NCBI GenBank assembly: GCA_035633215.1
Contig: DASQFI010000028.1
Span: 1 to 64,000, forward strand
Source of the DNA: DASQFI01 sp035633215
GTDB taxonomy: Bacteria; Acidobacteriota; Vicinamibacteria; Vicinamibacterales; SCN-69-37
Reading direction: 5' to 3'
Length of the DNA: 64,000 nucleotides
Below the pieces are notes generated by a model that did no database searches, had not been told where the DNA came from, and saw nothing but the letters and a program-made list of their open reading frames with translations. Numbering within the stretch: position 1 is the stretch's first letter; each line of letters begins with the position of its first letter. Positions 53,089-62,829 of the stretch are shown here, piece after piece. A program made the position numbers and the translations under genes.

Positions 53089-54648
53089 CATCTGTCCGTC
53101 CTCCTCAAAGGCCGCCCGAGCCGTCGCCGGTTCGATGATCGCAAAGGCGAGAACGATCGCCACCGCGGATGCGATCAAGACGAGCCCGAGCGCCGTGCCT
53201 GTCGTGAGCGTCGGGACCGCGATACCGCCGACGAGCAACACGCCCGCGAAGATGACGTCGGCCAGGCGGATCCACGCGCGCGTGGGATCGCGCCGGCCCG
53301 CCCAGTCGGCCGCGGCCAGCCGGACCAGAAACCAGACGTGGAGACGCAGGACGCCTGCCACGATCGCGGCGATGAGCCCGACCACGAACACCCAGAGGCC
53401 CGGGCGACCGCCGAGCGCGGATCGCACCAGCCAGAGCGGCACCAGAAGCGCGAGATACGCGAGCGCGGCCGCGGCCTGGTGAAACTGCCACCACCATCGC
53501 GCTTCGGCGCGCGCGTCCGTGATCGGTTTCGGCTGCACGCGCGCGCCGCTCGTCGTGCCGGCCACCCCCGCCCGCGCGTGCTCCAGCGCGTCAATCAAGT
53601 CGTGCGCCGATCGGAATCGCTGCTCCGGGGCCTTGCGCAGGCAGGTCGTCACGACGTCTTCGAGCGCGCCCAGAACAGCCGGGTTCCAGCGTGTCGCGGG
53701 CGGCAGGTCGGCAAGCCGGGCGGGTTCGGCTTCCAGAATGCGCGCAATCGTCGATGCCGGATCTGATCCCGCAAACGGATGCAGTCCCGCCACCAGCTCG
53801 TAGAGCACGATGCCGAGCGAGAAGAGATCCGACCGGCCATCCACCGCCGTTCCGCGAATCTGCTCCGGTGACATGTACGCCGGCGTGCCCAGGATCATCC
53901 CGTCGTCGGTGAGATGCGCGAGCGATGGCGGAGGATCGCGAAACCGAGCGAGACCGAAATCGAGGATCTTCACTTCACCCGAGCCCGTGCGCACGATGTT
54001 CTCGGGTTTGAGATCGCGATGGACGATGCCGCGGTCGTGCGCGGCGGAAAGCGCGCGCGCGACGCTGAGCGCCGTCTCGACGGTCCGCATCGCGCTCAGG
54101 GGACCGCGCGCCAGCTCTTCGCGCAGGGTCTCCCCGGGGACGTATTCGCCGGCGATGAAGATCTGCCCGTCGAATTCCTCCAGCGCGTAGACCGTGGCGA
54201 TGCCCGGATGCGTCAGCGACGCGGCCGCGCGAGCCTCGCGCCGCAGCCGCTCCCGCCGCGCGGCATCGCCCGTGTATCTGGGCGCCAGCGCTTTGAGCGC
54301 GACCGTGCGTCCGAGCCGAACGTCTTCGGCCAGATAGACGACGCCCATGCCGCCTTCCCCGAGCACACGTTCGATCCGGTACTGGCCGATTTGACGCCCG
54401 ACGAGCGCCGCGTCGGCGCCGGTGCGGACGTCCATGTCCGTCATTGTCTGCGCCGGCTCCTCGATGAAATCAGCCGCGCGGCCGTGCGCCTCGAGCAGGG
54501 ACGCGACTTCGTGGCGCAACGCCTCGTCGCCGCCGCAGGATTCCTCGAGAAACGCGCCGCGCCGCTCGGGCGCCTCCTCGAGCGCGCGGTGAAAGACGTC
54601 GTTGACGCGCCGCCAGTCCTCGGTATCGAGCGGGCGCGACGAGCTCAC
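53086..54648 (-). CDS. Membrane Ser/Thr protein kinase
   Basis: GTG 54648 overlaps the sigma factor stop (GTGA), giving 520 aa. The N-terminus has an extra helical segment (EDWRRVNDVFHRALEEAPE) typical of acidobacterial and planctomycete kinases. The kinase domain shows the glycine loop VLGEGGMGVVYLAED, catalytic HRDLKPENIV, ILDFGLARF and MSPEQIRG. The C-terminus has four membrane segments instead of the more usual TPR or propeller. It is translationally coupled to the ECF sigma factor and may phosphorylate it. Confidence 0.93.
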   Translation of the reverse strand: MSSSRPLDTEDWRRVNDVFHRALEEAPERRGAFLEESCGGDEALRHEVASLLEAHGRAADFIEEPAQTMTDMDVRTGADAALVGRQIGQYRIERVLGEGGMGVVYLAEDVRLGRTVALKALAPRYTGDAARRERLRREARAAASLTHPGIATVYALEEFDGQIFIAGEYVPGETLREELARGPLSAMRTVETALSVARALSAAHDRGIVHRDLKPENIVRTGSGEVKILDFGLARFRDPPPSLAHLTDDGMILGTPAYMSPEQIRGTAVDGRSDLFSLGIVLYELVAGLHPFAGSDPASTIARILEAEPARLADLPPATRWNPAVLGALEDVVTTCLRKAPEQRFRSAHDLIDALEHARAGVAGTTSGARVQPKPITDARAEARWWWQFHQAAAALAYLALLVPLWLVRSALGGRPGLWVFVVGLIAAIVAGVLRLHVWFLVRLAAADWAGRRDPTRAWIRLADVIFAGVLLVGGIAVPTLTTGTALGLVLIASAVAIVLAFAIIEPATARAAFEEDGQM

Positions 54649-55196
54649 CGCGGACGCGCCCCTTCGAGCTCGCGGAGCAGCCACGCTTTCGCGATCGCCC
54701 AGTGACGCTTCACGGTGGCCGGCGAGATCGACATCGCCTCCGCCGTTTCCTCCACGGACAAACCGCCGAAGAAGCGGAGCTCCACGATGCGGGCCTGTTC
54801 GGGATCGAGCTTGGCCAGAGTGGTGAGCGCCGCGTCGAGCGCGATGAGGTCAACCGTCGGCCCGGCGCCCGGCGAGTGCAGCAGCGCCTCGTCGTACGTG
54901 ACCATCACCTGGCCGCCGCCGCGCTTGGTGGCTCGTCGCGCACGCGCGCGTTCGACCAGCAGCCGGCGCATCGAAATCGCCGCGATGGCGACGAAATGTG
55001 TCCGGTTCTTGAACCGCGGGAGCTTGTCTCTCGCGAGTCGCAGGTACGCTTCGTGGACGAGCTCGGTGGCCTGGACGCTGTGCGCCTGTTCCCGCCGCAC
55101 GTACCCCTGGGCAATCCGTCTGAGCTCGTTATAGACCTCGTCCACCATCGCGCCGACGGAGGGGTCCTGAGGCACGGCAATGACCTCCGAGGTCAT
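54645..55196 (-). CDS. ECF-like sigma factor (TIGR02999/ECF-STK type)
   Basis: A 183-aa sigma factor: region 2 is in YVRREQAHSVQATELVHEAY and FKNRTHFVAIAA, region 4 in LDPEQARIVELRFFGGLSVE followed by a helix-turn-helix ETAEAMSISPATVKRHW. There is no dedicated anti-sigma gene. The following gene is a Ser/Thr kinase with GTGA overlap, as in ECF groups controlled by kinases rather than anti-sigma factors. Confidence 0.94.
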   Translation of the reverse strand: MTSEVIAVPQDPSVGAMVDEVYNELRRIAQGYVRREQAHSVQATELVHEAYLRLARDKLPRFKNRTHFVAIAAISMRRLLVERARARRATKRGGGQVMVTYDEALLHSPGAGPTVDLIALDAALTTLAKLDPEQARIVELRFFGGLSVEETAEAMSISPATVKRHWAIAKAWLLRELEGARPR

Positions 55197-55203
55197 TCTA
55201 TTA

Positions 55204-55229
55204 GTCCGGGGGGCTTCGCCCCCGCGGAC
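55204..55229. terminator. GC-rich hairpin
   Basis: GTCCG and CGGAC arms with an inner GGGGGC-TTC-GCCCCC stem lie between the protease stop and the sigma factor start. More short GC-rich dyads follow to about 55320. On the minus strand the right flank is TAATAGAAT, not a T run. Confidence 0.55.
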
Positions 55230-55240
55230 CCCCTACGCGC

Positions 55241-56179
55241 TCACTCGCGGGGACCCCTGCGATCCCCGCTCCGTTCGCGCGGGCTCGCGCGCCCCCGCGC
55301 TCGCGGGGTGTTTGTTTGGTGGGTTGGGGGCCTTGGCCGGTAGCTCCGGGCGAGATCGGCGATCAGAGCCGCCTTCCAGACGTATCCAAGCTGGAGGTTG
55401 GTGTCACGTTCGCCGGCGACCGGCATCTTTGAGAAGACGCCGAGCAGGCGCCAGAGCCGGCCGGATCGCAGCGTGCCGTCTTCCGTTTCGTAGACGCCGT
55501 TTGCCACCGCGAGGACGGGCGACCCGGACATCCCGGGAAAGGCCGACACATCCACGAGAAACGCCGGCCGGCCCTCGAAATCGACGGCCGGCTCGCTCGC
55601 GACGTGGCCGGTCTTCCAGACGGGAAGGAAGTGTTTCTGATCGTAAAAGCCGAACGGATACCCGAGCAGGGTGGCGCCCGACGTCGGGCGGATCTTGATG
55701 TCGGCGCGCGTATGGGCCTCGGTGAACACGAGCGGGACGATGCCGGCGTATGTGCGGGTCGGAAGCGGTACGAGGACGATGTCGGCGGCCGGGTGGTTCT
55801 CGCTCGCGACCCAGATCGGCTCGCCGCGTGCGTCATACAGTGGCAGCTCGATCGGCCGGACTCTCGTGAGGTCAGACGGGTCCTGGTGCATCACGAACCA
55901 GATCCGATCGCCCATCCGCGCCTGAGTTGACAGCGGTGCGTGCCCTGTCACAACGTGGTAGTTGGTGACGAGGAACACGGTATCGGCTTTCCCGTCAGCG
56001 GTCGTGCTCGCGAAAAAAAACCCGGTCCCCTGAGACACATGCCGGCTGCCGCTCATCAGCACGATCGGCGTCGTCATCAACGATGCAGGATCGATCTCGA
56101 TCTGCCGACCCATCACCGGTGCGACGAGCCAGGCTGCGATCACACAGCGGGCGCTCCCCCCGAGAGTTCCCCGGCTCAT
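55241..56179 (-). CDS. Secreted trypsin-like serine protease
   Basis: The ATG at 56179 gives 312 aa with a signal peptide (CVIAAWLVAPVMG); no ribosome site is clear. The triad is visible: His in FLVTNYHVVTG, Asp in HPAADIVLVPL, and Ser in FPGMSGSPVLA. It cleaves proteins in the periplasm. The last 35 residues (Pro/Arg-rich, from RPRPPTHQ on) are encoded by a GC-rich repeat and unlikely to be native, so the stop may have been displaced. Confidence 0.87.
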   Translation of the reverse strand: MSRGTLGGSARCVIAAWLVAPVMGRQIEIDPASLMTTPIVLMSGSRHVSQGTGFFFASTTADGKADTVFLVTNYHVVTGHAPLSTQARMGDRIWFVMHQDPSDLTRVRPIELPLYDARGEPIWVASENHPAADIVLVPLPTRTYAGIVPLVFTEAHTRADIKIRPTSGATLLGYPFGFYDQKHFLPVWKTGHVASEPAVDFEGRPAFLVDVSAFPGMSGSPVLAVANGVYETEDGTLRSGRLWRLLGVFSKMPVAGERDTNLQLGYVWKAALIADLARSYRPRPPTHQTNTPRARGRASPRERSGDRRGPRE

Positions 56180-56369
56180 GTACGAAAGGATAGCAGCCGG
56201 CTCGCCCGTTCGACTCGGCTTGGTTCGCACGGCAGCGCCGTTCGACCCCCGCTTTGGCTCGCTCACCGACAGGCGGTAGTTCGAAAGGCGGGAACTCGGA
56301 TATCGTAATGAAGACGTACCCGGCGCCTCTCTCGCCGATCCCGCTCCCTTTATTCACGCGGAAACTTCA

Positions 56370-57575
56370 ATGATGGCTGTGTCCGAATTCGTGCACTCAT
56401 ATCTGTCGGATGTCGTCTGGCGCCTGCGTTACACGGCGTTGATGTTGCTCGTGGTCGGCGGTGCCGCTTGCGGTGGCGGCAGTGCCGAGAATGCCGCCGG
56501 CGGTGGACCAGGCGGCGGTCGCGGCGCCATGCCGCCGATGCCAGTCGAGATGGTCACGCTCGAACCCAAGCCCGTCGAACAAGTAGGCGACTTCGTCGGC
56601 ACGGTCAAATCGCGGCGCTCGACCACGATTCAGCCCCAGGCCGAGGGGTTTCTGACTCGCATTCGCGTGAAGTCAGGCGATCGCGTCAAGCCCGGTACGG
56701 GGATGTTCGACATCGACGCGACGATGGAACAGGCGGGGGTCGCGTCGCTCGAGTCCGTTCGCGCCGCCCGGGAGGCAGACGCGGAGTACGCGCGGCAGCA
56801 GGCCGCGCGAGCTAAGAACCTTCTTGGCGTGGGTGCGATGAGCCAGCAGGAATACGAGCAAGCCGTGACGCTGCAGAAGACCGCCGAAGCGCAGCTTAAG
56901 GCCGTCGAGGATCAAATCCGTCAGATGCAGGCCGAGCTGGCGTTCTTTCGCGTGACGGCGCCGACGGCCGGTATCGTCGGCGACATCCCGGTGCGCGTCG
57001 GTGAACGGGTCACCAAGGCGACCGTCCTGACGACGGTCGACGACAACACGGGCCTCGAGGTCTACATCAGCGTCCCGGTGCAGCAGGCGCCGAATCTCAA
57101 AGTCGGCCTGCCGGTCCGGATCGTGACCGATGCCGGCGTGACGATCGCTACCGAGCGGATCAGCTTTGTCGCGCCGTCGGTAGAGGAAGACACGCAGACC
57201 GTTCTCGCCAAGGCCACCGTCACCCGCGCCGGGCAGTTCCGCAACGACCAGTTTGTCCGGGCGCAGATCGTCTTTGCGGCGACACCCGGGCTGACGATGC
57301 CGGTCGTCTCCGTCGTGCGCATTGGCGGTCAGTACTTCGCGTTCGTCGCCGAGCCGGGCGAGGGCGGCGGTCTCGTCGCCAAGCAGCGGCAGGTCAGGCT
57401 CGGGCCGGTGATCGGGAACGAGTACATCGTGCTGAACGGCCTGAAAGCCGGCGACAAGCTGATTACGGGCGGGATCCAGAAGATCGGCGACGGCGCGCCG
57501 GTGCAGCCGGCGCCGCCGGGCGCGCCGCCCGGCGACGGCCGCGGCGGGCCTGGGGCCGGACGGGGAGGGGACTGA
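56370..57575 (+). CDS. RND efflux periplasmic adaptor (membrane fusion lipoprotein)
   Basis: A 401-aa protein with an N-terminal membrane segment and lipobox (VVGGAACGG). The first half has a lipoyl-like strand set (QPQAEGFLTRIRVKSGDRVK), an alpha hairpin (around residues 125-190), and lipoyl half LAFFRVTAPTAGIVGDIPV, the AcrA/MexA arrangement. The C-terminal Gly-Pro-Arg tail (GRGGPGAGRGGD) is low complexity. It bridges the RND pump and the outer-membrane channel, both encoded directly downstream. Confidence 0.95.
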   Translation: MMAVSEFVHSYLSDVVWRLRYTALMLLVVGGAACGGGSAENAAGGGPGGGRGAMPPMPVEMVTLEPKPVEQVGDFVGTVKSRRSTTIQPQAEGFLTRIRVKSGDRVKPGTGMFDIDATMEQAGVASLESVRAAREADAEYARQQAARAKNLLGVGAMSQQEYEQAVTLQKTAEAQLKAVEDQIRQMQAELAFFRVTAPTAGIVGDIPVRVGERVTKATVLTTVDDNTGLEVYISVPVQQAPNLKVGLPVRIVTDAGVTIATERISFVAPSVEEDTQTVLAKATVTRAGQFRNDQFVRAQIVFAATPGLTMPVVSVVRIGGQYFAFVAEPGEGGGLVAKQRQVRLGPVIGNEYIVLNGLKAGDKLITGGIQKIGDGAPVQPAPPGAPPGDGRGGPGAGRGGD

Positions 57576-57576
57576 C

Positions 57577-60500
57577 GTGTCTCAACTGTTCATCACGCGT
57601 CCCATTCTCGCGACTGTCTGCTCGCTCCTGATCATGCTGGGAGGCATGATTGCCATCCCGACGCTGCCGATCGCACGGTTTCCCGAGCTGACGCCGCCCG
57701 GCGTGAGTGTCTCGGCGTTCTACACCGGCGCCAACGCGCAGGCAGTCGAAAGCGCGGTGACCACGCCGCTCGAGCAGGTGATCAACGGCGTCGAGGGCAT
57801 GCTCTACATGACCTCGTCCAGCACGAACACCGGCTTCAGCAGCATCAACGTCACGTTCGAAGTCGGGCGCGACGCGGATCTGGCCGCCGTCGACGTGCAG
57901 AACCGCATTAACCAGGCGCTCGGGCGCATGCCGGCCGACGTGCGCACGAACGGGATCTCGGTCACGAAAAGCACGACGGGGTTTCTCGGCGCCATCGGGT
58001 TCTATTCGCCCGACAACCGCTACGACGAGCTGTTCATCTCGAACTATCTCGATCTGTACGTCCGCGACGCGTTTCGCCGCGTGCCGGGTGTCGGCAATGT
58101 CATCATCTTCGGCGAGCGCAAGTTCGCGATGCGGCTCTGGCTCGATCCGAACAAGCTGGCGGGCCGCGGCCTGACCGCGACCGACGTCGTCGCCGCGCTC
58201 CGCGAGCAGAACGTGCAAGTGGCGGCGGGCAGCGTGGGCGCGGAGCCGGCCGCGGCCGATCAGCAGTATCAGATGAGCGTGCGCGCGGAAGGCCGGCTGG
58301 TCGAGGTCGCGCAGTTCGAGAACGTCATCGTGAAAGCCGGCAGGGAGGGCGCGCTCGTCCGCGTGCGCGACGTCGGGCGCGTGGAGCTCGGCGCCGAGAG
58401 CTACTCGTCACGGCTGCGGTTTGCCGGCGTGCAGGCGTCCGGGATCGGCATCACCCTGTTGCCGACCGCCAACGCGCTCGACACGTTCAGTGGGGTTCAG
58501 GAGGAGCTGGCCCGGCTCGAGAAAAGCTTCCCGGCCGGGCTCCAGGCCCGCATCGCCTTCGACAACGTCGTGGTCGTCCGCGAGTCGATCATCGAAGTCC
58601 TGAAAACGCTGGGTGAAGCGATCGTGCTCGTCGTCCTGGTGCTGTTCCTGTTCCTGCAGAACTGGCGCAGCACGCTGATCCCGGCCGTGACGATCCCCGT
58701 GTCGCTCATCGGCACGTTCGCGTTCATGAAGCTGCTCGGCTTCTCGATCAACACGCTGACGCTGTTCGGTCTCGTCCTCGCCACCGGCACGGTCGTCGAC
58801 GACGCGATTGTCGTGATCGAGAACATCGAGCGACACATGCGGGAGTACGGCAAGAACGCCCTGCAGGCGTCGATCGACGCGATGCGCGAGGTCTTCTCGG
58901 CGGTCATCGTCATCGGCATCGTCCTGGTCGCGGTGTTCGTCCCCGTCGCGTTCTTCCCGGGCATCACGGGCCGCATGTATCAGCAGTTCTCGATCACGAT
59001 CGCCTGCGCCGTCGTGCTATCGGTGTTCAATGCGGTGACGTTCACGCCGGCGCTGTCAGCGTTGTTGCTCAATCGCGAGAAGAAAACGCCGGGGCGGTTC
59101 TTCCGTGGCGTGAACTGGATCATCGACGGCAGCACCAGGCTGTACGTCCACGCGATCCGGCGTCTGCTCCGGTGGGAATGGGCGATGCTCGCCGCGTTTG
59201 CGGTCGCGATGTGGGCGACGTGGACGATCTATCGCGCCGTGCCGCCGTCGTTCGTGCCGAACGAGGACGAGGGCTACTTCATCACGATTCTGCAGGCGCC
59301 GGCGGGCGCGTCGATCGAGTACACCACCAACCTGGCGAAGCAGGCCGAGAAAGTCATCATGGCGCAGCCTGAAGTGCTCGCCGTCTTCTCGGTGGCGGGT
59401 TTCAGCTTCAGCGGGTCCGCGCCCAACCAGGGCCTGATGTTCACCCGGCTCAAGCCGTTCGAAGAGCGTCGCGACCCAAGCCAGTCGCTGACCGCGATCC
59501 TCGGCCGCATCGGTGGACAGCTGTTCGGCGGCATCTCGGGCGGGCTCGTCATTCCCGTCGCGCCGCCGTCGCTCCAGGGCGTGTCGGCGTTTGGCGGCTT
59601 CCAGTTCGAGCTGCTCGACGGGTCCGGCGGACCCATCGAAAACCTCGCCACGACCACAGGGCAGCTCATCGGCAAAGGCATGCAGTCGGGACAGGTGACG
59701 GGACTCTTCAGCAGCTTCACGGCCAACGATCCGCAGCTGGTCGTGGACATCGATCGCGATCGCGCGAGAAGCCTGGGGCTGCCGATCGGCGCGGTGACCG
59801 ACACGCTGCAGGTGCTGCTGGGCTCGCAGTACGTGAACGACTTCGACTTCAACAACCGCGCGTATCGCGTGTACGTGCAGGCCGACCAGGCGTTCCGGGG
59901 ACAGCCGGCGAACCTGAAGCAGTTCTACGCCCGCGCGAACGACGGACAGATGGTGCCGCTCGACGCGGTCGTACGGCTGAGCGAGACGACGGCGCCGGCC
60001 GTCATCAGCCACTTCAACATGCAGCGGTCCGCGGAGATCACGGGTACGCCGGCGCCGGGGCTGAGCTCCGGCGAGGCGATCCAGGCCATGGAGCGGCTCG
60101 CCGCCGACCTGCCGCCCGGGTTCCAGTACTCCTGGGCCGGCCTGTCGCTCGAGGAGATTCGCGCGGGCTCGCAGGCGATGTACATCTTCCTGCTGAGCGT
60201 CGTGATCGTCTACCTCGTGCTCGCGGCGCAGTACGAGAGCTGGGTCCTGCCGCTCATCATTCTTCTCGGCGTGCCGCTCGCGGTGTTCGGCGCGCTGGGA
60301 GCACAGTTCCTGCGCGGCTTCGCGAATGACGTCTTCTGTCAGGTCGGTCTCGTGATGCTGATCGGTCTGGCGGCGAAGAACTCGATCTTGATCGTCGAGT
60401 TCGCGGAGCACTTACGGGTGCAGGGACACTCGATTGTGGACGCCGCGGTCGAAGCGGCGCGCATCAGACTGCGGCCGATTCTGATGACGTCGCTGACGTT

Positions 60501-60726
60501 CATTCTGGGGGTGCTGCCGCTGGCGCTCGCCTCGGGCGCGGGGTCGGCGGCGCGTCAGTCGGTCGGCACGACCGTCGCCGGCGGGATGATCACCTCGACG
60601 TTCCTGTCGATCATCTTCATTCCGGTGCTGTACGTGGCCATTCGGACGATTTTTCCGGGCCGCGCCAAGCGCTACGGCACTGAACCCCACACGCTGTCCC
60701 CCCAGACGGGAGGCGCGCATGCCTAA
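57577..60726 (+). CDS. RND multidrug efflux pump, HAE1 family (AcrB/MexB-like)
   Basis: A 1049-aa permease from GTG 57577, one base after the adaptor stop. Twelve membrane segments and two large periplasmic loops are visible. The TM4 proton-relay pair is intact in TGTVVDDAIVVIENIERHM, and later LIGLAAKNSILIVEFAEHL and RLRPILMTSLTFILGVLPL are typical RND motifs. It exports hydrophobic drugs or other compounds using the proton gradient as part of a trimer. The last 8 bp overlap the TolC-family gene. Confidence 0.96.
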   Translation: MSQLFITRPILATVCSLLIMLGGMIAIPTLPIARFPELTPPGVSVSAFYTGANAQAVESAVTTPLEQVINGVEGMLYMTSSSTNTGFSSINVTFEVGRDADLAAVDVQNRINQALGRMPADVRTNGISVTKSTTGFLGAIGFYSPDNRYDELFISNYLDLYVRDAFRRVPGVGNVIIFGERKFAMRLWLDPNKLAGRGLTATDVVAALREQNVQVAAGSVGAEPAAADQQYQMSVRAEGRLVEVAQFENVIVKAGREGALVRVRDVGRVELGAESYSSRLRFAGVQASGIGITLLPTANALDTFSGVQEELARLEKSFPAGLQARIAFDNVVVVRESIIEVLKTLGEAIVLVVLVLFLFLQNWRSTLIPAVTIPVSLIGTFAFMKLLGFSINTLTLFGLVLATGTVVDDAIVVIENIERHMREYGKNALQASIDAMREVFSAVIVIGIVLVAVFVPVAFFPGITGRMYQQFSITIACAVVLSVFNAVTFTPALSALLLNREKKTPGRFFRGVNWIIDGSTRLYVHAIRRLLRWEWAMLAAFAVAMWATWTIYRAVPPSFVPNEDEGYFITILQAPAGASIEYTTNLAKQAEKVIMAQPEVLAVFSVAGFSFSGSAPNQGLMFTRLKPFEERRDPSQSLTAILGRIGGQLFGGISGGLVIPVAPPSLQGVSAFGGFQFELLDGSGGPIENLATTTGQLIGKGMQSGQVTGLFSSFTANDPQLVVDIDRDRARSLGLPIGAVTDTLQVLLGSQYVNDFDFNNRAYRVYVQADQAFRGQPANLKQFYARANDGQMVPLDAVVRLSETTAPAVISHFNMQRSAEITGTPAPGLSSGEAIQAMERLAADLPPGFQYSWAGLSLEEIRAGSQAMYIFLLSVVIVYLVLAAQYESWVLPLIILLGVPLAVFGALGAQFLRGFANDVFCQVGLVMLIGLAAKNSILIVEFAEHLRVQGHSIVDAAVEAARIRLRPILMTSLTFILGVLPLALASGAGSAARQSVGTTVAGGMITSTFLSIIFIPVLYVAIRTIFPGRAKRYGTEPHTLSPQTGGAHA

Positions 60727-62005
60727 CGCCTTCTCGACCGCGTTTCGACGGGCGGCGGCGACGTGCGGGGTTGCTCTGTCCGTCGCCACGGCCGCCTTCG
60801 CGCAGGGGCCACCACCCAAGGTCGAGTTCGACGAAGCCATCCGCCGCGCGCTCGATCAGAACCCCACGGTGGCCGAGGCGACGACGAACATCATGCGGGC
60901 CGAGGCGCTGCTCCAGCAGGCCCGGGCGTTCACGCTGCCGCTCGTCTCGGTCGGCGTCACGAACGCGACGCTCGACAACGCCCGCGGGTTCGAGGGGAGT
61001 GTCACCCAGCCCCGGAACCAGTTCTCGTTCGCCGCCAGCGCGAGCGTGCCGATTCTGTCACTGGCCCGATGGGCCACGATCGACCAGTCCCGGGATCAGA
61101 TCGAAGTCGCCACCCGATCAACCACCGACGTGCGGCAGAGCATCGCCGTGGCGGCGGCAAGCGCGTATCTCAGCGTCATCGCCGCCCGTCGTCAGGTCGA
61201 GGTGGACGAGCGCGCCCTCGAGACCGCGCGGGCGCACCTCGACTACGCGCAGAAGCGCTTCGAGGGCGGGGCGGGGAGCCGCCTCAACCAGCTCAGAGCG
61301 GCGCAGGAAGCGGCGTCGGACCAGTCGCGTCTCGAAGCCACACGCCTGGCGCTCCGGACCGCGCAGGAAGCGCTCGGCGTCGTGCTCGCCGCGAGCGGCC
61401 CGGTGGATGCCGGCAGCGAGCCCGTGTTCGACACGACCGCACCTGGCAGCGAGGCCGAATGGATTGCGGCCAGAACCGACCTGCAGTTTCAGACCGCCGT
61501 GCAGCGCGCCGCCGAACGCGTGGTGCGCGACAGCTGGAAGGACAACGTGCCGACGGCGGCCGTGTCCTTCGACCCGCTGTATCTCACGCCGTCTGGGATC
61601 TTCCAGCCGTCGCGAACCTGGCGTCTCTCGATCTCGATGACGCATGCGCTCTTCGAGGGCGGGCAGCGGCGCGCCAACGCCCGGTTGCGTGAAGTGAACC
61701 GCGACCAGGCGAGCCTGGCGTTCACGGGGCTTCAGATTCAGGCGCGATCCGAAGTGCGGCTGGCCCAGGAAGCCGTTCAGGCGCTGGACCGGGCGCTCGC
61801 GGGCGCCCGGCAGGCGGCTGAGCACGCGATGGAAGTCGTGAAGATCACTACGGCGGCCTTCGAGGTGGGCGCGACGACGAATCTCGAAGTCATCGATGCG
61901 CAGCGATCCGCTCGCGACGCCGAGACACGAAGTGCGCAGGCCGAGGACGCCGTGCGCCGCGCGAAGCTGGATCTGCTCGTCGCGCTCGGACGGTTCCCCA
62001 AGTAG
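60719..62005 (+). CDS. TolC-family outer-membrane efflux protein
   Basis: A 428-aa protein starting at ATG 60719 within the RND gene end, with GGGAGG upstream. After a signal peptide (AAATCGVALSVATAAFAQ) come two repeats of long coiled-coil helices and short beta strands, with the final motif NLEVIDAQRSARDAETRSAQ of OEP family members. It completes the tripartite efflux system. Its stop TAG is the first triplet of a double-hairpin element. Confidence 0.94.
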   Translation: MPNAFSTAFRRAAATCGVALSVATAAFAQGPPPKVEFDEAIRRALDQNPTVAEATTNIMRAEALLQQARAFTLPLVSVGVTNATLDNARGFEGSVTQPRNQFSFAASASVPILSLARWATIDQSRDQIEVATRSTTDVRQSIAVAAASAYLSVIAARRQVEVDERALETARAHLDYAQKRFEGGAGSRLNQLRAAQEAASDQSRLEATRLALRTAQEALGVVLAASGPVDAGSEPVFDTTAPGSEAEWIAARTDLQFQTAVQRAAERVVRDSWKDNVPTAAVSFDPLYLTPSGIFQPSRTWRLSISMTHALFEGGQRRANARLREVNRDQASLAFTGLQIQARSEVRLAQEAVQALDRALAGARQAAEHAMEVVKITTAAFEVGATTNLEVIDAQRSARDAETRSAQAEDAVRRAKLDLLVALGRFPK

Positions 62006-62058
62006 CGCGGACTGGGCTCTAAGTCCGCGGGCGGATTGAACTCTAAATCCCGCTGCTA
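62003..62058. repeat. TAG-CTA double-hairpin element, divergent copy, supplying both stops
   Basis: TAG 62003-62005 ends the TolC-family gene and CTA 62056-62058 is the TAG of the convergent permease remnant. Between lie GCGGACT/AAGTCCGC and GGCGGATT/AAATCCCGC stems, each with a short loop containing CTCT. The sequence differs from copies 1-3 but the architecture is the same. Confidence 0.8.
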
Positions 62059-62610
62059 TTCCATTCTCAACGCGCTGACCGGATCGAGTTTCGACGCGCG
62101 TTGCGCTGGTAAGAGCGCGGCGGCAATGGCCGCCGATCCCAGCAACAGCACGGCCGCGGCGACGGTCACGACGTCGTCGGGCGGCAGACCGTACAGCAGC
62201 GCCCGTGCGCTCCTCGAGCTGAGGAGCGCAATTCCCACGCCCAGCCCGAGCCCGACGACGAGGAGCGGAATGGCCTCGCGAAGGATGAGACCAAGAATCG
62301 CGCTGCGGCGCGCGCCGAGCGCCAGACGAATGCCGATCTCGTTCGTTCGCTGCACGACCCCGTAGGCGATGACGCCATAGACGCCGACGGTCGCGAGCAC
62401 CGCGCCCAGAATCGCGAAGAACCCGCAGAGCCAGGCGAGCAGCCGATCCTGCCGCAGCGAGTAGTGGAGCTGCTCCTGAAAGTCGTGGTAGTGGAACGAC
62501 AGGTTCGGATGCGCGGCCTCGACGGTCTTACTGACGAGCGGCATCAGCCCGCCGAGCGTCGTCCGCGATCGAATGAGGACGGACATGAACGTTCCAGGCG
62601 GCGGCGCCAT
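62056..62610 (-). pseudogene. Truncated ADOP permease, C-terminal part only
   Basis: About 184 codons from 62610 encode the last quarter of an ADOP permease: a periplasmic segment (FMSVLIRSRTTLGGLMPLVS), then FtsX helices with VQRTNEIGIRLALGARRSA and the end SKLDPVSALRME. The first three quarters, including the prefix domain and first FtsX unit, are absent. Its 5' break is exactly at 62610/62611, where sequence from another truncated gene on the opposite strand begins. Confidence 0.88.
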
Positions 62611-62790
62611 CGGACGGGCGCGATGACCGCCGTCTACCGGATGATCCAGGACGGCTGGAGTGCCGATCAGGCCTACGCGGAAATGAAGCAGTTCAGATTC
62701 GAGGGGTTTCCTGGACATCCCGAGCTGAAGAAGTTCGTGTACGACACGTATGCCCAGCTGCAGACGCGCGGCTCCGCCGGCAGACACTGA
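62611..62790 (+). pseudogene. C-terminal remnant of a dual-specificity/tyrosine phosphatase-like gene
   Basis: From 62611 the plus strand reads RTGAMTAVYRMIQDGWSADQ, followed by AYAEMKQFRFEGFPGHPELKKF. RTGAM is the end of the P-loop and the rest is the tail of bacterial dual-specificity phosphatases as I recall them (C-x5-R loop, then this helix). The catalytic Cys and all upstream sequence are missing. It abuts the truncated permease with no space. Confidence 0.72.
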
Positions 62791-62829
62791 TTTCGCGCTG
62801 GAAGGGAAGTGAAGTGCACTTACAACTTG

